Origin: G963677325 sp963810555
Lineage (GTDB): Bacteria; Bacteroidota; Bacteroidia; Bacteroidales; Prolixibacteraceae
Length of the DNA stretch: 64,000 nucleotides
Direction of reading: 5' to 3'
Assembly (NCBI GenBank): GCA_963810555.1
Contig: CAWENX010000019.1
Coordinates: 62,001 to 126,000, forward strand
The notes under the pieces were generated by a model. It made no database searches and was not told where the DNA came from. It saw nothing but the letters and a program-made list of their open reading frames with translations. Below are positions 27,842-37,734 of this stretch, in pieces. Position 1 is the first letter of the stretch. The number at the start of each line of letters is the position of its first letter. The position numbers and the translations under genes were made by a program.

Positions 27842-28627
27842 ATGAAAAAGAAAAACGCATTTATCGTATTAATTCTTTCTGCTTTATTGATGACAGGATG
27901 CCAGACAACTTCCAGAGTTGCACATCCGGGTAGTTTGAAAGCAGAAATCTCAAGAAAGATTCCACACCTGTCCAATAGGATATATGTTACGATGCAGGAC
28001 GTTTCTGCAGATCAAGCTTTTGATGAATTGCTCAATATCCTGGCAATGAGTAATCACCTGACTTTGGTTACTGACAGAGAAAAACACATTGTTCTGACCG
28101 ATACCAAAGACGTGGGTCATTCGACCCTTCAAAGAATGGCCTTTGTAATTGAAGAGAAAGGAAGTGATGCTCAAATTAAAATTACTACCCAATGGAGATC
28201 AGGAGCCAATGCTGTCGGATTCACCTTCCCTGTTGCAGGTTATTCGTTACAGGAAAACTGGGCAAAAACACAATGGGAGAAGAACCGTCTGGGAATCGCC
28301 ATGGCAGAAAGCAACGCTATTGCAAACCAATTTGATAAAGGTATAGTTGCCTATCGAACCGATGAATCTGAATTAGCCTGGTATAATCATCAAAGGAAAG
28401 ACCAGTCCTATTTAGCCTGGAATAATACGAAGAAGGAGAAAAAGTCTGATTTGGCAGTGCATCACAGGAAGAAAGAGAATAAAAGAAAAGACAAATCAGA
28501 CATTGCATATAATGGATCATCTTCTTTTACAGATAATTTCAACTACGGCGTTGTTTCAAATGATGTCAAGATTCCCGATTTAGCATTAAATCATCAGAAT
28601 AACAGTCAAGAAATGGCAGTGTATTAA
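27842..28627 (+). CDS. Lipoprotein with Ser-Asp/Glu-Leu-Ala repeats
   Basis: Not a recognised family. The 261-residue protein has a lipoprotein signal ending at Cys20 (SALLMTGC), a folded-looking domain to about residue 150, then a region with a recurring pattern in which Leu or Ile-Ala is flanked by acid and aromatic or His residues and followed by Lys-rich stretches: ELAWYNHQRK, YLAWNNTKKEK, DLAVHHRKK, DIAYNG, DLALNH. This resembles a tandemly duplicated helix. It is a single gene with its own promoter and terminator (28667-28698). Confidence 0.6.
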   Translation: MKKKNAFIVLILSALLMTGCQTTSRVAHPGSLKAEISRKIPHLSNRIYVTMQDVSADQAFDELLNILAMSNHLTLVTDREKHIVLTDTKDVGHSTLQRMAFVIEEKGSDAQIKITTQWRSGANAVGFTFPVAGYSLQENWAKTQWEKNRLGIAMAESNAIANQFDKGIVAYRTDESELAWYNHQRKDQSYLAWNNTKKEKKSDLAVHHRKKENKRKDKSDIAYNGSSSFTDNFNYGVVSNDVKIPDLALNHQNNSQEMAVY

Positions 28628-28666
28628 AGTTGCGTTTATTTATACTCTTTCTCTATTTCATTGGTA

Positions 28667-28698
28667 AACCCAGCGAGTAATCGCCGGGTTTTCTTTTT
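28667..28698 (+). terminator. Intrinsic terminator after the lipoprotein gene
   Basis: AACCCAGCGA at 28667-28676 pairs with TCGCCGGGTT at 28681-28690 with one mismatch, around a GTAA loop, followed by TTCTTTTT. Confidence 0.8.
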
Positions 28699-28994
28699 AA
28701 AATAAAAGTAGAATGATAGGAGCTTAGAGCACAGGGCTAAGGGCACGGGGCTAAGATATGGGTGAACCGTAATCATAAAACAGTAATCAGTATCCAGAAC
28801 TTTGTGGTAACAACTCAGGTCTATTATTTTAATCTTGACAATATATTGACGACAAATATGGTTAATCATATGACTGGATAAATTTAGTCATATACTTATG
28901 ACCACTTTTGGTGTAATCAAGGATTTTTTATCTTTTGGAATTGATCTGGAACTCATTTGTACAGGCAGCGGGATTTACTGCAAAAAGGATAGTT

Positions 28995-30298
28995 TCAAAA
29001 TGTATTTCCTCCTTTTTTGATTGAGGTATCTAATACTGAGCGCAATATTGCAAATATCTCTGAACCGAGTTGGGAACGAAAACTTCCTGAAACTTTCTGC
29101 TTAACTTTTACATTGCGGATTGCCCGTTCGGAGCCATTATTGTCATAAGGCACATCCTGATAAAAGAGAAAGTTGAATACATGGTGGTTGCGTTTTCTTA
29201 ATCTTTTTTGGAACGGGAATAGTTCTGAAACTTTATCCGGCAGCTCTTGATTGATGAGAATTTCAAATTCTTTTAGTATCGTGGTTCTCTCATCCAAGGG
29301 TTTATCGTACTGCTGCGGGGTCATTATATTTTTTAACTCTATTGCCATCTTGAGTAAGGACTTCATGTCAATTACCCATTTGTGGTGGAGCAGCTCTTCG
29401 AAATAATTCAGTTCCCGCAGCAGGTGTGCAAGACATAATTGATGCCTGCGGGCAATTGTTTTTAATTGTGCGCTGAGTGAATCACTTACGTAAGTTGCAT
29501 GTGGAAAGCCATTGGGAAATGTCTTTTCAACTGTTACAAAACCCCGGCTCTTTGATATTACGATATAAGTGGCAAGCAACGTTTGCCAGGTCCATGACCA
29601 AAAAGTTTCGTTTTTAACTTTAACGCGTGATTCATAGCCCCCTACAGTAGTTGTTTTCGCAATCTCTTCTTTTATACCCTGGCAGATGGGCAATACGATA
29701 TTGGCTGCTTTGTTAAGCAGGTCAAATATCGCACCCTCGCTCATTGAGATATTTGTGATGCTCATTACCAGTTCTGATAAACGCGAATACAGAACATACT
29801 GTCGTGAACTAAGATAAGCAGTGAGGGCAATCAAATTGTTCCCGTATTGCACGGGTGCAGAAACACCTGCAGGGTAATTCCCGCAACTGACGTAACCACA
29901 AGTGCAGATGGATCGGATAATCTGATGCTCTGCGACGAAGGCTTTAATAGCAGGAATATCTATAACTTGTCTTTTCGTAATTATTTGAGAATGTTCACCC
30001 GTATGAATTTTCCTGCTTTGGGGGCATATTTAATTTGGCCGATGTTTTATTATTTTGTCAGGGTTAGGTGACATCAGAAGCGTTTCTCCTTTGTGTCCGG
30101 GTTGCCCACCTGATTTCTTATCTCCTTTTTCACGCAGGCTTTGATTCTTGAACCGGAATAAGTCATGAGAAGGAGGAAGAGAACTGCTGCCACTGTATTT
30201 AGGTGTCTTGAGTCTTTGAACTTCTTCTTAAGCCCTTGCACCTGGGAAGTCAGTTTGTCAACCCTGATTAAAAGATCATAAACCATATCCACTTGCAC
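28995..30298 (-). mobile_element. IS66-family transposase remnant
   Basis: Minus-strand remnant of an IS66 transposase. The N-terminus (VYDLLIRVDKLTSQVQGLKK) starts near 30298; its continuation LPPSHDLFRFKNQSLREKG and KKSGGQPGHKGETL appears in another frame after a shift near 30210; a stop near 30020 interrupts before the zinc-binding CTC/SCG segment; and the DDE-containing C-terminal 285 residues (SDSLSAQLKTIARRHQLCLAHLLREL, NNGSERAIRNVKVKQK) are open from 29852 to 28995. The accessory orfs A and B are absent, and no terminal inverted repeats were identified. It is almost certainly inactive. Confidence 0.85.
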
Positions 30299-30496
30299 TC
30301 CAAGCCATAGAAAACGAGTTGAACAAGAAATTAGAGATTCTTATTTGATGCAGATTTATCTAAAAATTAAGGACCTGATTAGATGCCTAATATGTTAAAA
30401 ATTATCTTTTTTTATAACAATACTATTTTTAATTAAAGAATAAAAAGTAATCAGTTATCAATGTATGCAATAATTTTAATGTACTACAATAATTCA

Positions 30497-31858
30497 TCAG
30501 GGCCTGATGATAGTTCCGTCGCTCTTTCTTACCTGCCAGTTGGATTTGGTACTGATGGGATATTTTGCGGCTTCTTTTTCATTGATATCCACCCCAAGCC
30601 CCGGCGCCTCGTTCACCGACATATACCCTTTGTTCATTGTGGGACAGCCCGGAAAGACAGATTGCATCTTTTCAGAAAAAGAGGTCATCATTTCCTGGAT
30701 TCCGAAATTCCAGATGGCAAGGTCAATATGACCGTTTGCTGCATGACCCACAGGAGATACATCAGTCGGGCCGTGCCATGCTGTCCTGATATTAAACCAT
30801 TCGCCAAGACGGGCGATCTTCATGGCAGGTGTTATTCCCCCGATCTGAGAAATGTGGACACGAATGAAATCGAACCATTGGTTGACCATCGGCATCTTAA
30901 ACTCGTTGATGTTGTTAAACAATTCGCCCATTGCAATCGGAACTGAGGTGCTCTCTCTCAGCTGCTTAAACCATTCCATATTCTCGGGAGACAAGGGATC
31001 CTCAATGTAAAACGGACGATATTCTTCCACACTTTTTATAAGGTTTATTGCATCGATCGGTTCAACTCGTTCATGGATGTCGTGAAGCAATTGGATATCA
31101 TCTCCACAGACTTTACGTACCACTTCGAACAATTTGGGAACGGATTTCAGATATGCCCGCTGATCCATGAACATATCGGTATCGGTGCCAAATCCGGCTT
31201 CCCTGTAATCAGGCTTCCCCGAAGTTTCAACAGCACCATAACCTCCCTGCTGAATACGGACATGCCTATATCCCTGCTCCATAAACTTCTGAACATTTGA
31301 GGCTACTTCTTCAGGAGTTATTCCTGTTGCATGAGTGTAACACGGGACCGCAAACCTCGCTTTTCCTCCAAGCAGCTGATAAACAGGCATGCCGGCTCTC
31401 TTGCCCTTAATATCCCATAAAGCCTCATCCAGTCCGCTGAGCGCATTGTTCAAGACAGGGCCATTACGCCAGTATGAGCTTACATAAGCTGACTGCCAGA
31501 TATCTTCAATATTGTCAGCATTCTTTCCGGCACAAAAGTCATTCAGGTAACTGTTAATTGCAGTTACTACCGCCTCAGCACGTTGAGTGAAAGTTGCACA
31601 TCCGAGACCATATAAGCCGGGTTCAGTAGTTTCAACTTTTACTACTACAAGGTTCAGACCCTCAGGAGCAGTGGCAATGGCTTTCACGCTTCTTATTTTT
31701 ACAGGCGCCATGCCTCTTGCATAAGCAGGTGTTTCATAATTTTCAGCCTTGGCAGAAGGACTCTTAAAGAGGGACATAAGACCGGCTGTTGATCCGGCTG
31801 CAATAAGTTTCATTGCTTCGCGGCGGCTGGTAGTTAATTGATTTGATGAATTTTTCAT
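30497..31858 (-). CDS. Exported enolase-superfamily dehydratase (ManD/RspA-like)
   Basis: A 453-residue member of the mandelate racemase/muconate lactonizing group with an N-terminal export signal of Tat type (SRREAMKLIAAGSTAGLMSLF). Metal ligands of the barrel are visible: Asp in LLHDIHERVEP, Glu in FYIEDPLSPEN and Glu in AMGELFNN, and AWHGPTDVSPVGHAA carries the His-Gly-Pro typical of D-mannonate dehydratase/RspA proteins. The expected reaction is dehydration of a sugar acid to a 2-keto-3-deoxy acid. Substrate identity is not certain; export of such an enzyme is unusual but shared with its neighbours. Confidence 0.85.
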   Translation of the reverse strand: MKNSSNQLTTSRREAMKLIAAGSTAGLMSLFKSPSAKAENYETPAYARGMAPVKIRSVKAIATAPEGLNLVVVKVETTEPGLYGLGCATFTQRAEAVVTAINSYLNDFCAGKNADNIEDIWQSAYVSSYWRNGPVLNNALSGLDEALWDIKGKRAGMPVYQLLGGKARFAVPCYTHATGITPEEVASNVQKFMEQGYRHVRIQQGGYGAVETSGKPDYREAGFGTDTDMFMDQRAYLKSVPKLFEVVRKVCGDDIQLLHDIHERVEPIDAINLIKSVEEYRPFYIEDPLSPENMEWFKQLRESTSVPIAMGELFNNINEFKMPMVNQWFDFIRVHISQIGGITPAMKIARLGEWFNIRTAWHGPTDVSPVGHAANGHIDLAIWNFGIQEMMTSFSEKMQSVFPGCPTMNKGYMSVNEAPGLGVDINEKEAAKYPISTKSNWQVRKSDGTIIRP

Positions 31859-32206
31859 GGTTTGTAAGGATTTGAATTATGAATTGATCAGGGTTCCAAA
31901 ATACTGTTATTTGTCATTTCCGTTATTTAATCAGGTAAATATTTTAGTCTTATTCTTTATTCTGATATAAAAAGAGTCTACCAATATAAGATTTTATTTC
32001 AACATATTTGTTGAAGGGTTTGTTATATTTTATCATCTTTTATACAAAAGTGTATCTGGATGGGATTTACATTTTGTTTTATAATATTGTCTTGTACTTT
32101 AATCTTTCCCGGAAAGTAAAATTTACGTCTATCCTCTAAAACATAATTCCGATTAAATCCTTATATTAAAATAAAAACAGGGAGTTAATTACTAAATAAT
32201 TTAAAT
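31859..32206. other. Divergent control region
   Basis: Between the ManD-like and aldo/keto reductase genes. Holds two dyads: TTCAAC-ATATTT-GTTGAA at 31998-32015 and ATACA-AAAG-TGTAT at 32042-32055. Either could be an operator for the divergent pair; no regulator gene is adjacent. Confidence 0.45.
31998..32015. promoter_or_regulatory. Candidate operator dyad
   Basis: Perfect 6-6-6 inverted repeat TTCAAC-ATATTT-GTTGAA in the centre of a divergent intergenic region; a second 5-bp dyad lies 27 bp further on. No T-run follows, so an operator is more likely than a terminator. Confidence 0.35.
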
Positions 32207-33184
32207 ATGGAATACGTAAGATTTGGCAATACAGGAATGAAAGTATCAAGAATATGTCTGGGTACAATGACTTACGGCAAGCCAACAGAACGGTGGCAAT
32301 GGGCATTAAATGAAGAACAGAGCAGACCATTTATTCAAAAAGCGCTGGAACTGGGAATTAACTTCTTCGATACAGCAGATGTATACTCATTAGGTGCAAG
32401 TGAGGAAGTGGTCGGCTCTGCGCTTAAAGATTTTGCCAGGCGCGATGATGTGGTGATAGCTACCAAAGTATTTAATCCTATGAGCAATATGCCCAATGAC
32501 GGAGGGCTTTCGCGCAAACACATCCTGAGCGCTATTGATGCCAGTCTCAGGCGGTTAAAGACGGATTATGTTGATCTTTATCAGATACACCGATGGGATT
32601 ATCATACACCAATCGAGGAAACCATGGAAGCTCTTCATGATGTTGTTAAATCGGGAAAAGCACGTTATATTGGCGCATCATCGATGTACAGCTGGCAATT
32701 TGCAAAAGCACTCTATACCTCTGACCTTCATGGATGGACCAGGTTTGTCTCCATGCAGCCCCATTATAATCTGATTTACCGGGAAGAAGAACGGGAAATG
32801 ATACCCTTGTGCCTGGATCAAAAAATCGCGGTAATTCCATGGTCTCCACTGGCCCGGGGAATGTTAACGGGGAAAAGAACCAAAGAAAGAAATGAAACTT
32901 TACGCGCCAGAACGGATGAATTCGGCAAGAAATTATATTCAGATTCGGATTTTGATATTGTAAACCGGCTATCTGATGTATCAGTTAAAAGAGGATTGCC
33001 CGATGCACAGATAGCTCTTGCATGGATGCTGAGCAAACCTGCCATCACCGCGCCTATTATAGGGGCAAGCAAACCAGGACATCTGGAAGATGCCGTGGCT
33101 GCCTTGTCTGTAAAATTAACACAGGATGAAATCACTCAACTCGAAGAGCTTTACCAACCGCATCCTGTTTCCGGGCATTCATAG
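32207..33184 (+). CDS. Aldo/keto reductase
   Basis: A 325-residue NADPH-dependent oxidoreductase. The catalytic tetrad is visible: Asp and Tyr in FFDTADVYSLG, Lys in VIATKVF, and His in YQIHRWD; the cofactor site lies in PIIGASKPGHLEDAV. Sequence type is the voltage-channel-beta-subunit or L-glyceraldehyde-3-phosphate reductase-like branch, which acts on sugar aldehydes and ketones. There is no export signal, unlike most genes of this catabolic region. It is divergent from the ManD-like gene. Confidence 0.93.
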   Translation: MEYVRFGNTGMKVSRICLGTMTYGKPTERWQWALNEEQSRPFIQKALELGINFFDTADVYSLGASEEVVGSALKDFARRDDVVIATKVFNPMSNMPNDGGLSRKHILSAIDASLRRLKTDYVDLYQIHRWDYHTPIEETMEALHDVVKSGKARYIGASSMYSWQFAKALYTSDLHGWTRFVSMQPHYNLIYREEEREMIPLCLDQKIAVIPWSPLARGMLTGKRTKERNETLRARTDEFGKKLYSDSDFDIVNRLSDVSVKRGLPDAQIALAWMLSKPAITAPIIGASKPGHLEDAVAALSVKLTQDEITQLEELYQPHPVSGHS

Positions 33185-33577
33185 AACCATGACCCCGTCC
33201 TGATCTTTGATTACAGTTTTATTCTTGATCCTGATATTTGTTTACTTTTTTTGTAAACCAATTTTCAGGACAGGACAATGAAGTGTTTCAACGTTAAGGT
33301 AAAAGTAGCAAGGTAGCAATGGTAGCAGCGGTAGCAAAATTATGAAGAAGTAAAATCAGGAAATAGGAAGTATAGGAAGTATAGGAAATATTAATTCTAT
33401 TTCTTTTGCATTAAAGACAGAGTGAATAGGTTTTTACAGACGATAAATTCTTAGCAGGATGTGATAATTTTTTATTTAACGAGGGTAATATTTCTGACTG
33501 GATTTTAACTATTCAATTATTGTTTAGTTCCTTTTTAGTAAGTTTGAAAATTCAACTTAGTTTAAAACAGGTTCGGA
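33185..33577. other. Intergenic region with short tandem repeats
   Basis: Holds GTAGCA-containing units of 8-9 bp at 33305-33337 and a 9-bp tandem repeat of ATAGGAAGT at 33363-33388, plus a -7 box at 33539-33546 for the ceramidase-like gene. Confidence 0.5.
33539..33546 (+). promoter_or_regulatory. Candidate -7 box of the ceramidase-like gene
   Basis: TAAGTTTG is an exact TAnnTTTG match 32 bp upstream of the start; no TTTG at -33. Confidence 0.4.
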
Positions 33578-34972
33578 ATGTTAAATAAACATACCAGTAT
33601 TAAATTTCTCCTGCTTATAGTCTTAGGCTATGTATTATCCATCCAGGTTTTTGGGGTTGAAAGAGTAAAAAGCAGCTGGCAGGTTGGTTTTGGGCGACGT
33701 GTTATTACCCCTCAAAACAATAATGTTTGGCTCGCAGGCTATGGAAAAAAAAGGGTTGCCGAAAACAAAATTCATGACCTCTGGGTAAAAGTAATGGCCC
33801 TGAAAAGCTCTAACAGTAAGCCTGTTGTAATGGTAACCACTGATCATATGGGCATGTCACGTACTGTTTATGAGAGTATTTATACAAAAGTGCATAAGCG
33901 GTTTAAAATAAACCGGCCTGAATTTATGCTTACCTTTTCGCACAACCATTGCGGACCCTGTCTCAGGGACGATCTTGTGGATTATTACCCCAGTGACGAG
34001 GCACAGCGTGAGGCTGTCGGCGAATATACCGACTGGATGGAAAACCAGGTTATCGATGCAATAGGCGACGCGCTGGCAAAATGGCAGCCGGCAAAACTCT
34101 TTATGGGTGAAGGCAATTGTGCTTTTGCCGTCAACCGCAGAGAAAATCCTGAAGCAGAAGTCCCTGAAATGATTGAAGCAGGGATACCATTTAAAGGAGC
34201 TGTCGATCATTATGTTCCGGTTCTTGCAGTTAAAAGTTCAAAGGGCCGTCTTTTGGCGGTTCTTTTTGGGTATGCCTGCCATCCTACAACGCTTTCAATC
34301 AATTCATGGTGTGGTGATTATCCGGGATTTGCACAGATAAACCTTGAAACAGTTCACCCGGGTGTTAACGCGATGTTTTTCAATGCCTGCGGAGCTGACC
34401 AGAATCCCCTTCCCCGCAGGACAATTGAACTTTGTGAGAACTATGGCAGGATGTTATCTGATGCAGTTGAGAAAGTTTTAGTTGGTCCAATGAAGCCGGT
34501 TCCGCCGGGGATTCATACATCGTTTAAGTTTGCTGATCTTGCCTATGAGGAGATAGCGACACGGGAAAAGCTGGTTCCAATTGCCGAAGGAGAACCATCG
34601 GTTCAGGAACGGTGGGCAAAACGAATGTTGAAACTGATCGATCAAGGAGCCGTTTTCCCGGATTCTACACCCTATCCGGTTCAGGCATGGAAATTAGGTA
34701 AAGAACTACTGATAATCAGCATTGGTGGTGAGTCAGTGGTTGATTATTCACTGCGTTTTAAGCGTGAGTATGGTCAGGGTACATGGGTCTGTGGTTATGC
34801 AGGTTTCATGGTGGCTTATATACCTTCGCGTCGTGTGTGGGAAGAGGGTGGATATGAAGGAGGTCCTCACCTCGATGAATACGGCCATCCGGCCTGGAGA
34901 TGGGCAGGCAACGTAGAAGACAGGATTGCAGAAACGGTGCACAGAGTAGTTAAAGACGTTAAATTCAAATAA
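33578..34972 (+). CDS. Neutral/alkaline ceramidase N-terminal-domain hydrolase
   Basis: An exported 464-residue protein (signal peptide FLLLIVLGYVLSIQVFG). The catalytic-domain features of neutral ceramidases are present: FSHNHCGP with zinc-binding histidines and FGYACHPTTL, followed by NACGADQNP. The C-terminal immunoglobulin-like domain of true ceramidases is missing, as in many Bacteroidota and Planctomycetes proteins that may act on other amides or sugar amides. Its neighbours are sugar-acid enzymes, which argues that sphingolipid may not be the substrate. Confidence 0.82.
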   Translation: MLNKHTSIKFLLLIVLGYVLSIQVFGVERVKSSWQVGFGRRVITPQNNNVWLAGYGKKRVAENKIHDLWVKVMALKSSNSKPVVMVTTDHMGMSRTVYESIYTKVHKRFKINRPEFMLTFSHNHCGPCLRDDLVDYYPSDEAQREAVGEYTDWMENQVIDAIGDALAKWQPAKLFMGEGNCAFAVNRRENPEAEVPEMIEAGIPFKGAVDHYVPVLAVKSSKGRLLAVLFGYACHPTTLSINSWCGDYPGFAQINLETVHPGVNAMFFNACGADQNPLPRRTIELCENYGRMLSDAVEKVLVGPMKPVPPGIHTSFKFADLAYEEIATREKLVPIAEGEPSVQERWAKRMLKLIDQGAVFPDSTPYPVQAWKLGKELLIISIGGESVVDYSLRFKREYGQGTWVCGYAGFMVAYIPSRRVWEEGGYEGGPHLDEYGHPAWRWAGNVEDRIAETVHRVVKDVKFK

Positions 34973-35029
34973 TCAGCGTTTTTAAAAATTTGCTGATTTA
35001 AAGTGCTCACTTTGTTGCAGGTCTTTATA

Positions 35030-36038
35030 TCATTTGGCTCTGAACCATTCCCCTGGAATCTTAAGGCTCCACACTTCACTGTTTATTTCATAGTCAGGTC
35101 CTGCTGCCCCTCCGGCCACCCATATTTTGTCCTTGAATACCATGGCCGAATGTTCATGGCGAGGTGACCAGATAATATCCGATTTCAGTTCCGCCCAATG
35201 TTTTCCGTCTTTTGTATACCAAACGTCTCCAAAGTTATGTTTTTCCTCAGACCATCCGCCGATCACCCACAACAGCCCGTGATAAATAACCGTTGAAAAC
35301 CATAATCTTGGTTCCCATTCGGCAGATGCAGTTACCAGACTCCAGTTTTTCCCATCGTCCGAACACCAAACATCGTTGGTTGGGATGGCCTTAGGAGCCC
35401 GCTGGCCTCCACCCATGATCCATAATTTGTTTTTAAACACCACAGCCTGACCATGCGCTCTCTTCGTCCAGGGAGCATTAGCTGTTTCAAGTCTCCAATC
35501 CCTGCCATCTGCAGATGACCAGACATCGTTAAATAGTGTAGAGTCATTATTGTGGTAAAAATCCGAAGTTCCTCCAAGTACCCACATTCTTCCTTTAAAA
35601 ACGGCAAATCCCGGAGCCAGTCGTGGATTCCATCCGGCATTTGAGCGTAACGAGTAACCAATTCTTGCCATCAGTGGACGACCAGACCTTATTGCTGCAT
35701 TCTGAACCGGGAAGTTTCCTGCCTCCCATCATCCACATTTTGCTTTTAAATACCACAGCCACTGAAAGATCGCTTTGCACCCAGGGCGCTGTTTCAATTG
35801 TACGGGTCCAGGCCTTCCCATCTTTTGACTTCCATACATCCAGCAGATTTGGAGTTTTTGGCGTATCCCATCCCCCTAAAATCCACATTTGCTTTTTATA
35901 GACCAATTCTCCCTGTGAATCCCGGGCCGGCCAGTTTGCTTTTTGGGTTTCCTTAATCCAGTTGAGTCCACCATTCTGAGCAGATACTTCGATGACAATA
36001 AAGCTTAATATTGCAACAACGAATAAGTAAAGTCTCAT
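35030..36038 (-). pseudogene. Kelch-like (galactose oxidase-type propeller) exported protein, frameshifted
   Basis: Signal peptide at the N-terminus (LFVVAILSFIVIEVSAQ) followed by a beta-propeller with repeats of the form MWILGGW, MWMMGGR, MWVLGG, LWIMGGG and IWVAGG, each preceded by FK and followed by a VWxSxDGxxW segment. One extra base at 35645 shifts the frame after KNWLLVT; the continuation NAGWNPRLAPGFAVFKG is intact in the other frame to 35030. Restored length is about 335 residues. Either a recent pseudogene or a sequencing error. A substrate-binding or mutarotase-like role near the sugar-acid enzymes is possible. Confidence 0.8.
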
Positions 36039-36073
36039 ATTTATTTTCTCAACCGGTTTATTTTTATAATCAT

Positions 36074-37574
36074 TTAACTGAAAATCCTGTCGTGCGAATG
36101 TTTTTCATCCCACTCGTTTGAAGGTGCAAAATAACTTTTATCCCTTGGATTCAAATGCTCCTTAATCGCCTCCTCATTCAATTCAATTCCCAATCCGGGA
36201 GCGGAAACCGGTACATTGGCAAAACCTTTGGTGATCAATTGACGGCCATCAGTTGTTTTGACAAGACTCTCCCACCAGGTTACATCTACTGAATGATGTT
36301 CCAGTACCAGTACATTTTGAGTTGCTGCAGCACAATGGACACATGCCATAAATGAAATCGGCGTGCCGGCATTATGCATGGCCATTGCAATCCCATGCTC
36401 TTCTGCATAATCCCCGATCCTTTTTGTTTCCAGAAGTCCGCCCGAAGTGGCCAGGTCAGGATGGATAATATCAACAGCCTGGTTATCGATCAAAGGTTTA
36501 AAGTTTTTAAGAAGGTAAATATCTTCACCGGTAAGCACGGGCGTTTCCAAAGCATCACGAAGAGTTTTCCACTGATCTGTGAATTCCCATGAAACAATAT
36601 CTTCCAACCATGCCAGCCTGTATTTTTCGAGCGCTCTGCCCAGTCTAATCCCGTTATTCAAATCGAAGTGACCATAATGGTCAGTAGATAAAGGAATTTC
36701 ATATCCAACCAGGCTGCGGGTATGTTCAGCAATTTTTGCCAGTTCCTCCAGTCCTTTATCGGTGATTTGGATCTGAGTAAATGGGTGTTGCGAATCCGCA
36801 TAGGACATGTAATTGGATTGATCACCCCATTGTGCCAGATTTCCTTTGGAATCTTCCCAGAATTTAGAATTCACCAGGGTGCCGGGTATCCCTTTCAATT
36901 CACCAATTGACAGATCCATTTTCAGCCAGGTATATCCCTGTTCTTCTGTTCGGTACTTTATCCTTTTCAATTGTTCTTCAGGAGATCTTGACACAGGTGT
37001 ATCTGCATAAAGCCTGACTTTATCGCGATACCTTCCGCCAAGAAGCTGCCAGGCCGGTACGCCATAAGCCTTACCGCACAAATCCCAAAGTGCCATTTCG
37101 ACTCCGCATACACCTCCTGCCTGACGGGAGGGGACCTCCAAACTGCCTGATCTTTTTAAAAATCATCTCTATATTACAGGGATTCATTCCAAGAATACGG
37201 CTTTTAAGCATTAAAGCATATCTCACATCGGCGCCATCCCTTACCTCTCCCAGTCCATATATATCCTGGTTAGTGTCAATCCGGATTATGGCTGTACCTC
37301 CGGAAACATTAGTTAATGCATAACGCAGGTCTGTTATTTTAAGATCAGAAGGACTTGATGCCCTGCCAACATTAGCCGTAGTTCTTGCAACAGTTTCTTC
37401 AATCGGCAATGACATCAATCCCCCGATTGAAATTCCGCCCACAAGTGTATTTCTGAGGAAATTTCTGCGATTGTTTGTTGTCTCAGGATTGTTGATTTCA
37501 GATCGGATAATCTCAGCCTCTCTTTTCTCTCTTAATCTGTTCTGCTCTTTAATCTTTTGTATAATATTTTTCAT
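36074..37574 (-). pseudogene. Exported enolase-superfamily enzyme, frameshifted
   Basis: Paralogue of the intact gene at 55558-57099. The start is placed at 37572-37574 (MKNIIQKIKEQ) by comparison with that paralogue. A Tat-like signal (NRRNFLRNTLVGGISIGGL) lies near residue 40. At a run of four G (37130-37133) one base too many breaks the frame between KKIRQFGG and SRQAGGV; the rest, including metal ligands in TDHYGHFD, AWLEDIVSWE and TGEDIY, and HPDLATSGG, is intact. Restored length about 500 residues. The run of identical bases makes a sequencing slip plausible. Confidence 0.85.
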
Positions 37575-37687
37575 GGTATAAATGAAGTTTCTAAGTTTCA
37601 AAAAAGCTGTAGGATGCAGCCTATTAGACTTTTAGGTAATCACTAATAAATTTAGCCCAGCATATCATCACATCAGCACTACTTGTC

Positions 37688-37733
37688 CCGATCCTTCAGG
37701 ATCGGCACATCAGCACATCAGCATTCATCAGCA
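37688..37733. repeat. Palindrome plus CACATCAGCA direct repeats
   Basis: CCGATCC-TTCA-GGATCGG at 37688-37705 is a perfect hairpin, followed by three to four copies of CA(C/T)(A)TCAGCA-type units up to 37733. This type of filler recurs between genes in Bacteroidota genomes. It lies between the enolase-like and RraA-like genes and could attenuate or terminate transcription. Confidence 0.5.
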
Positions 37734-37734
37734 C

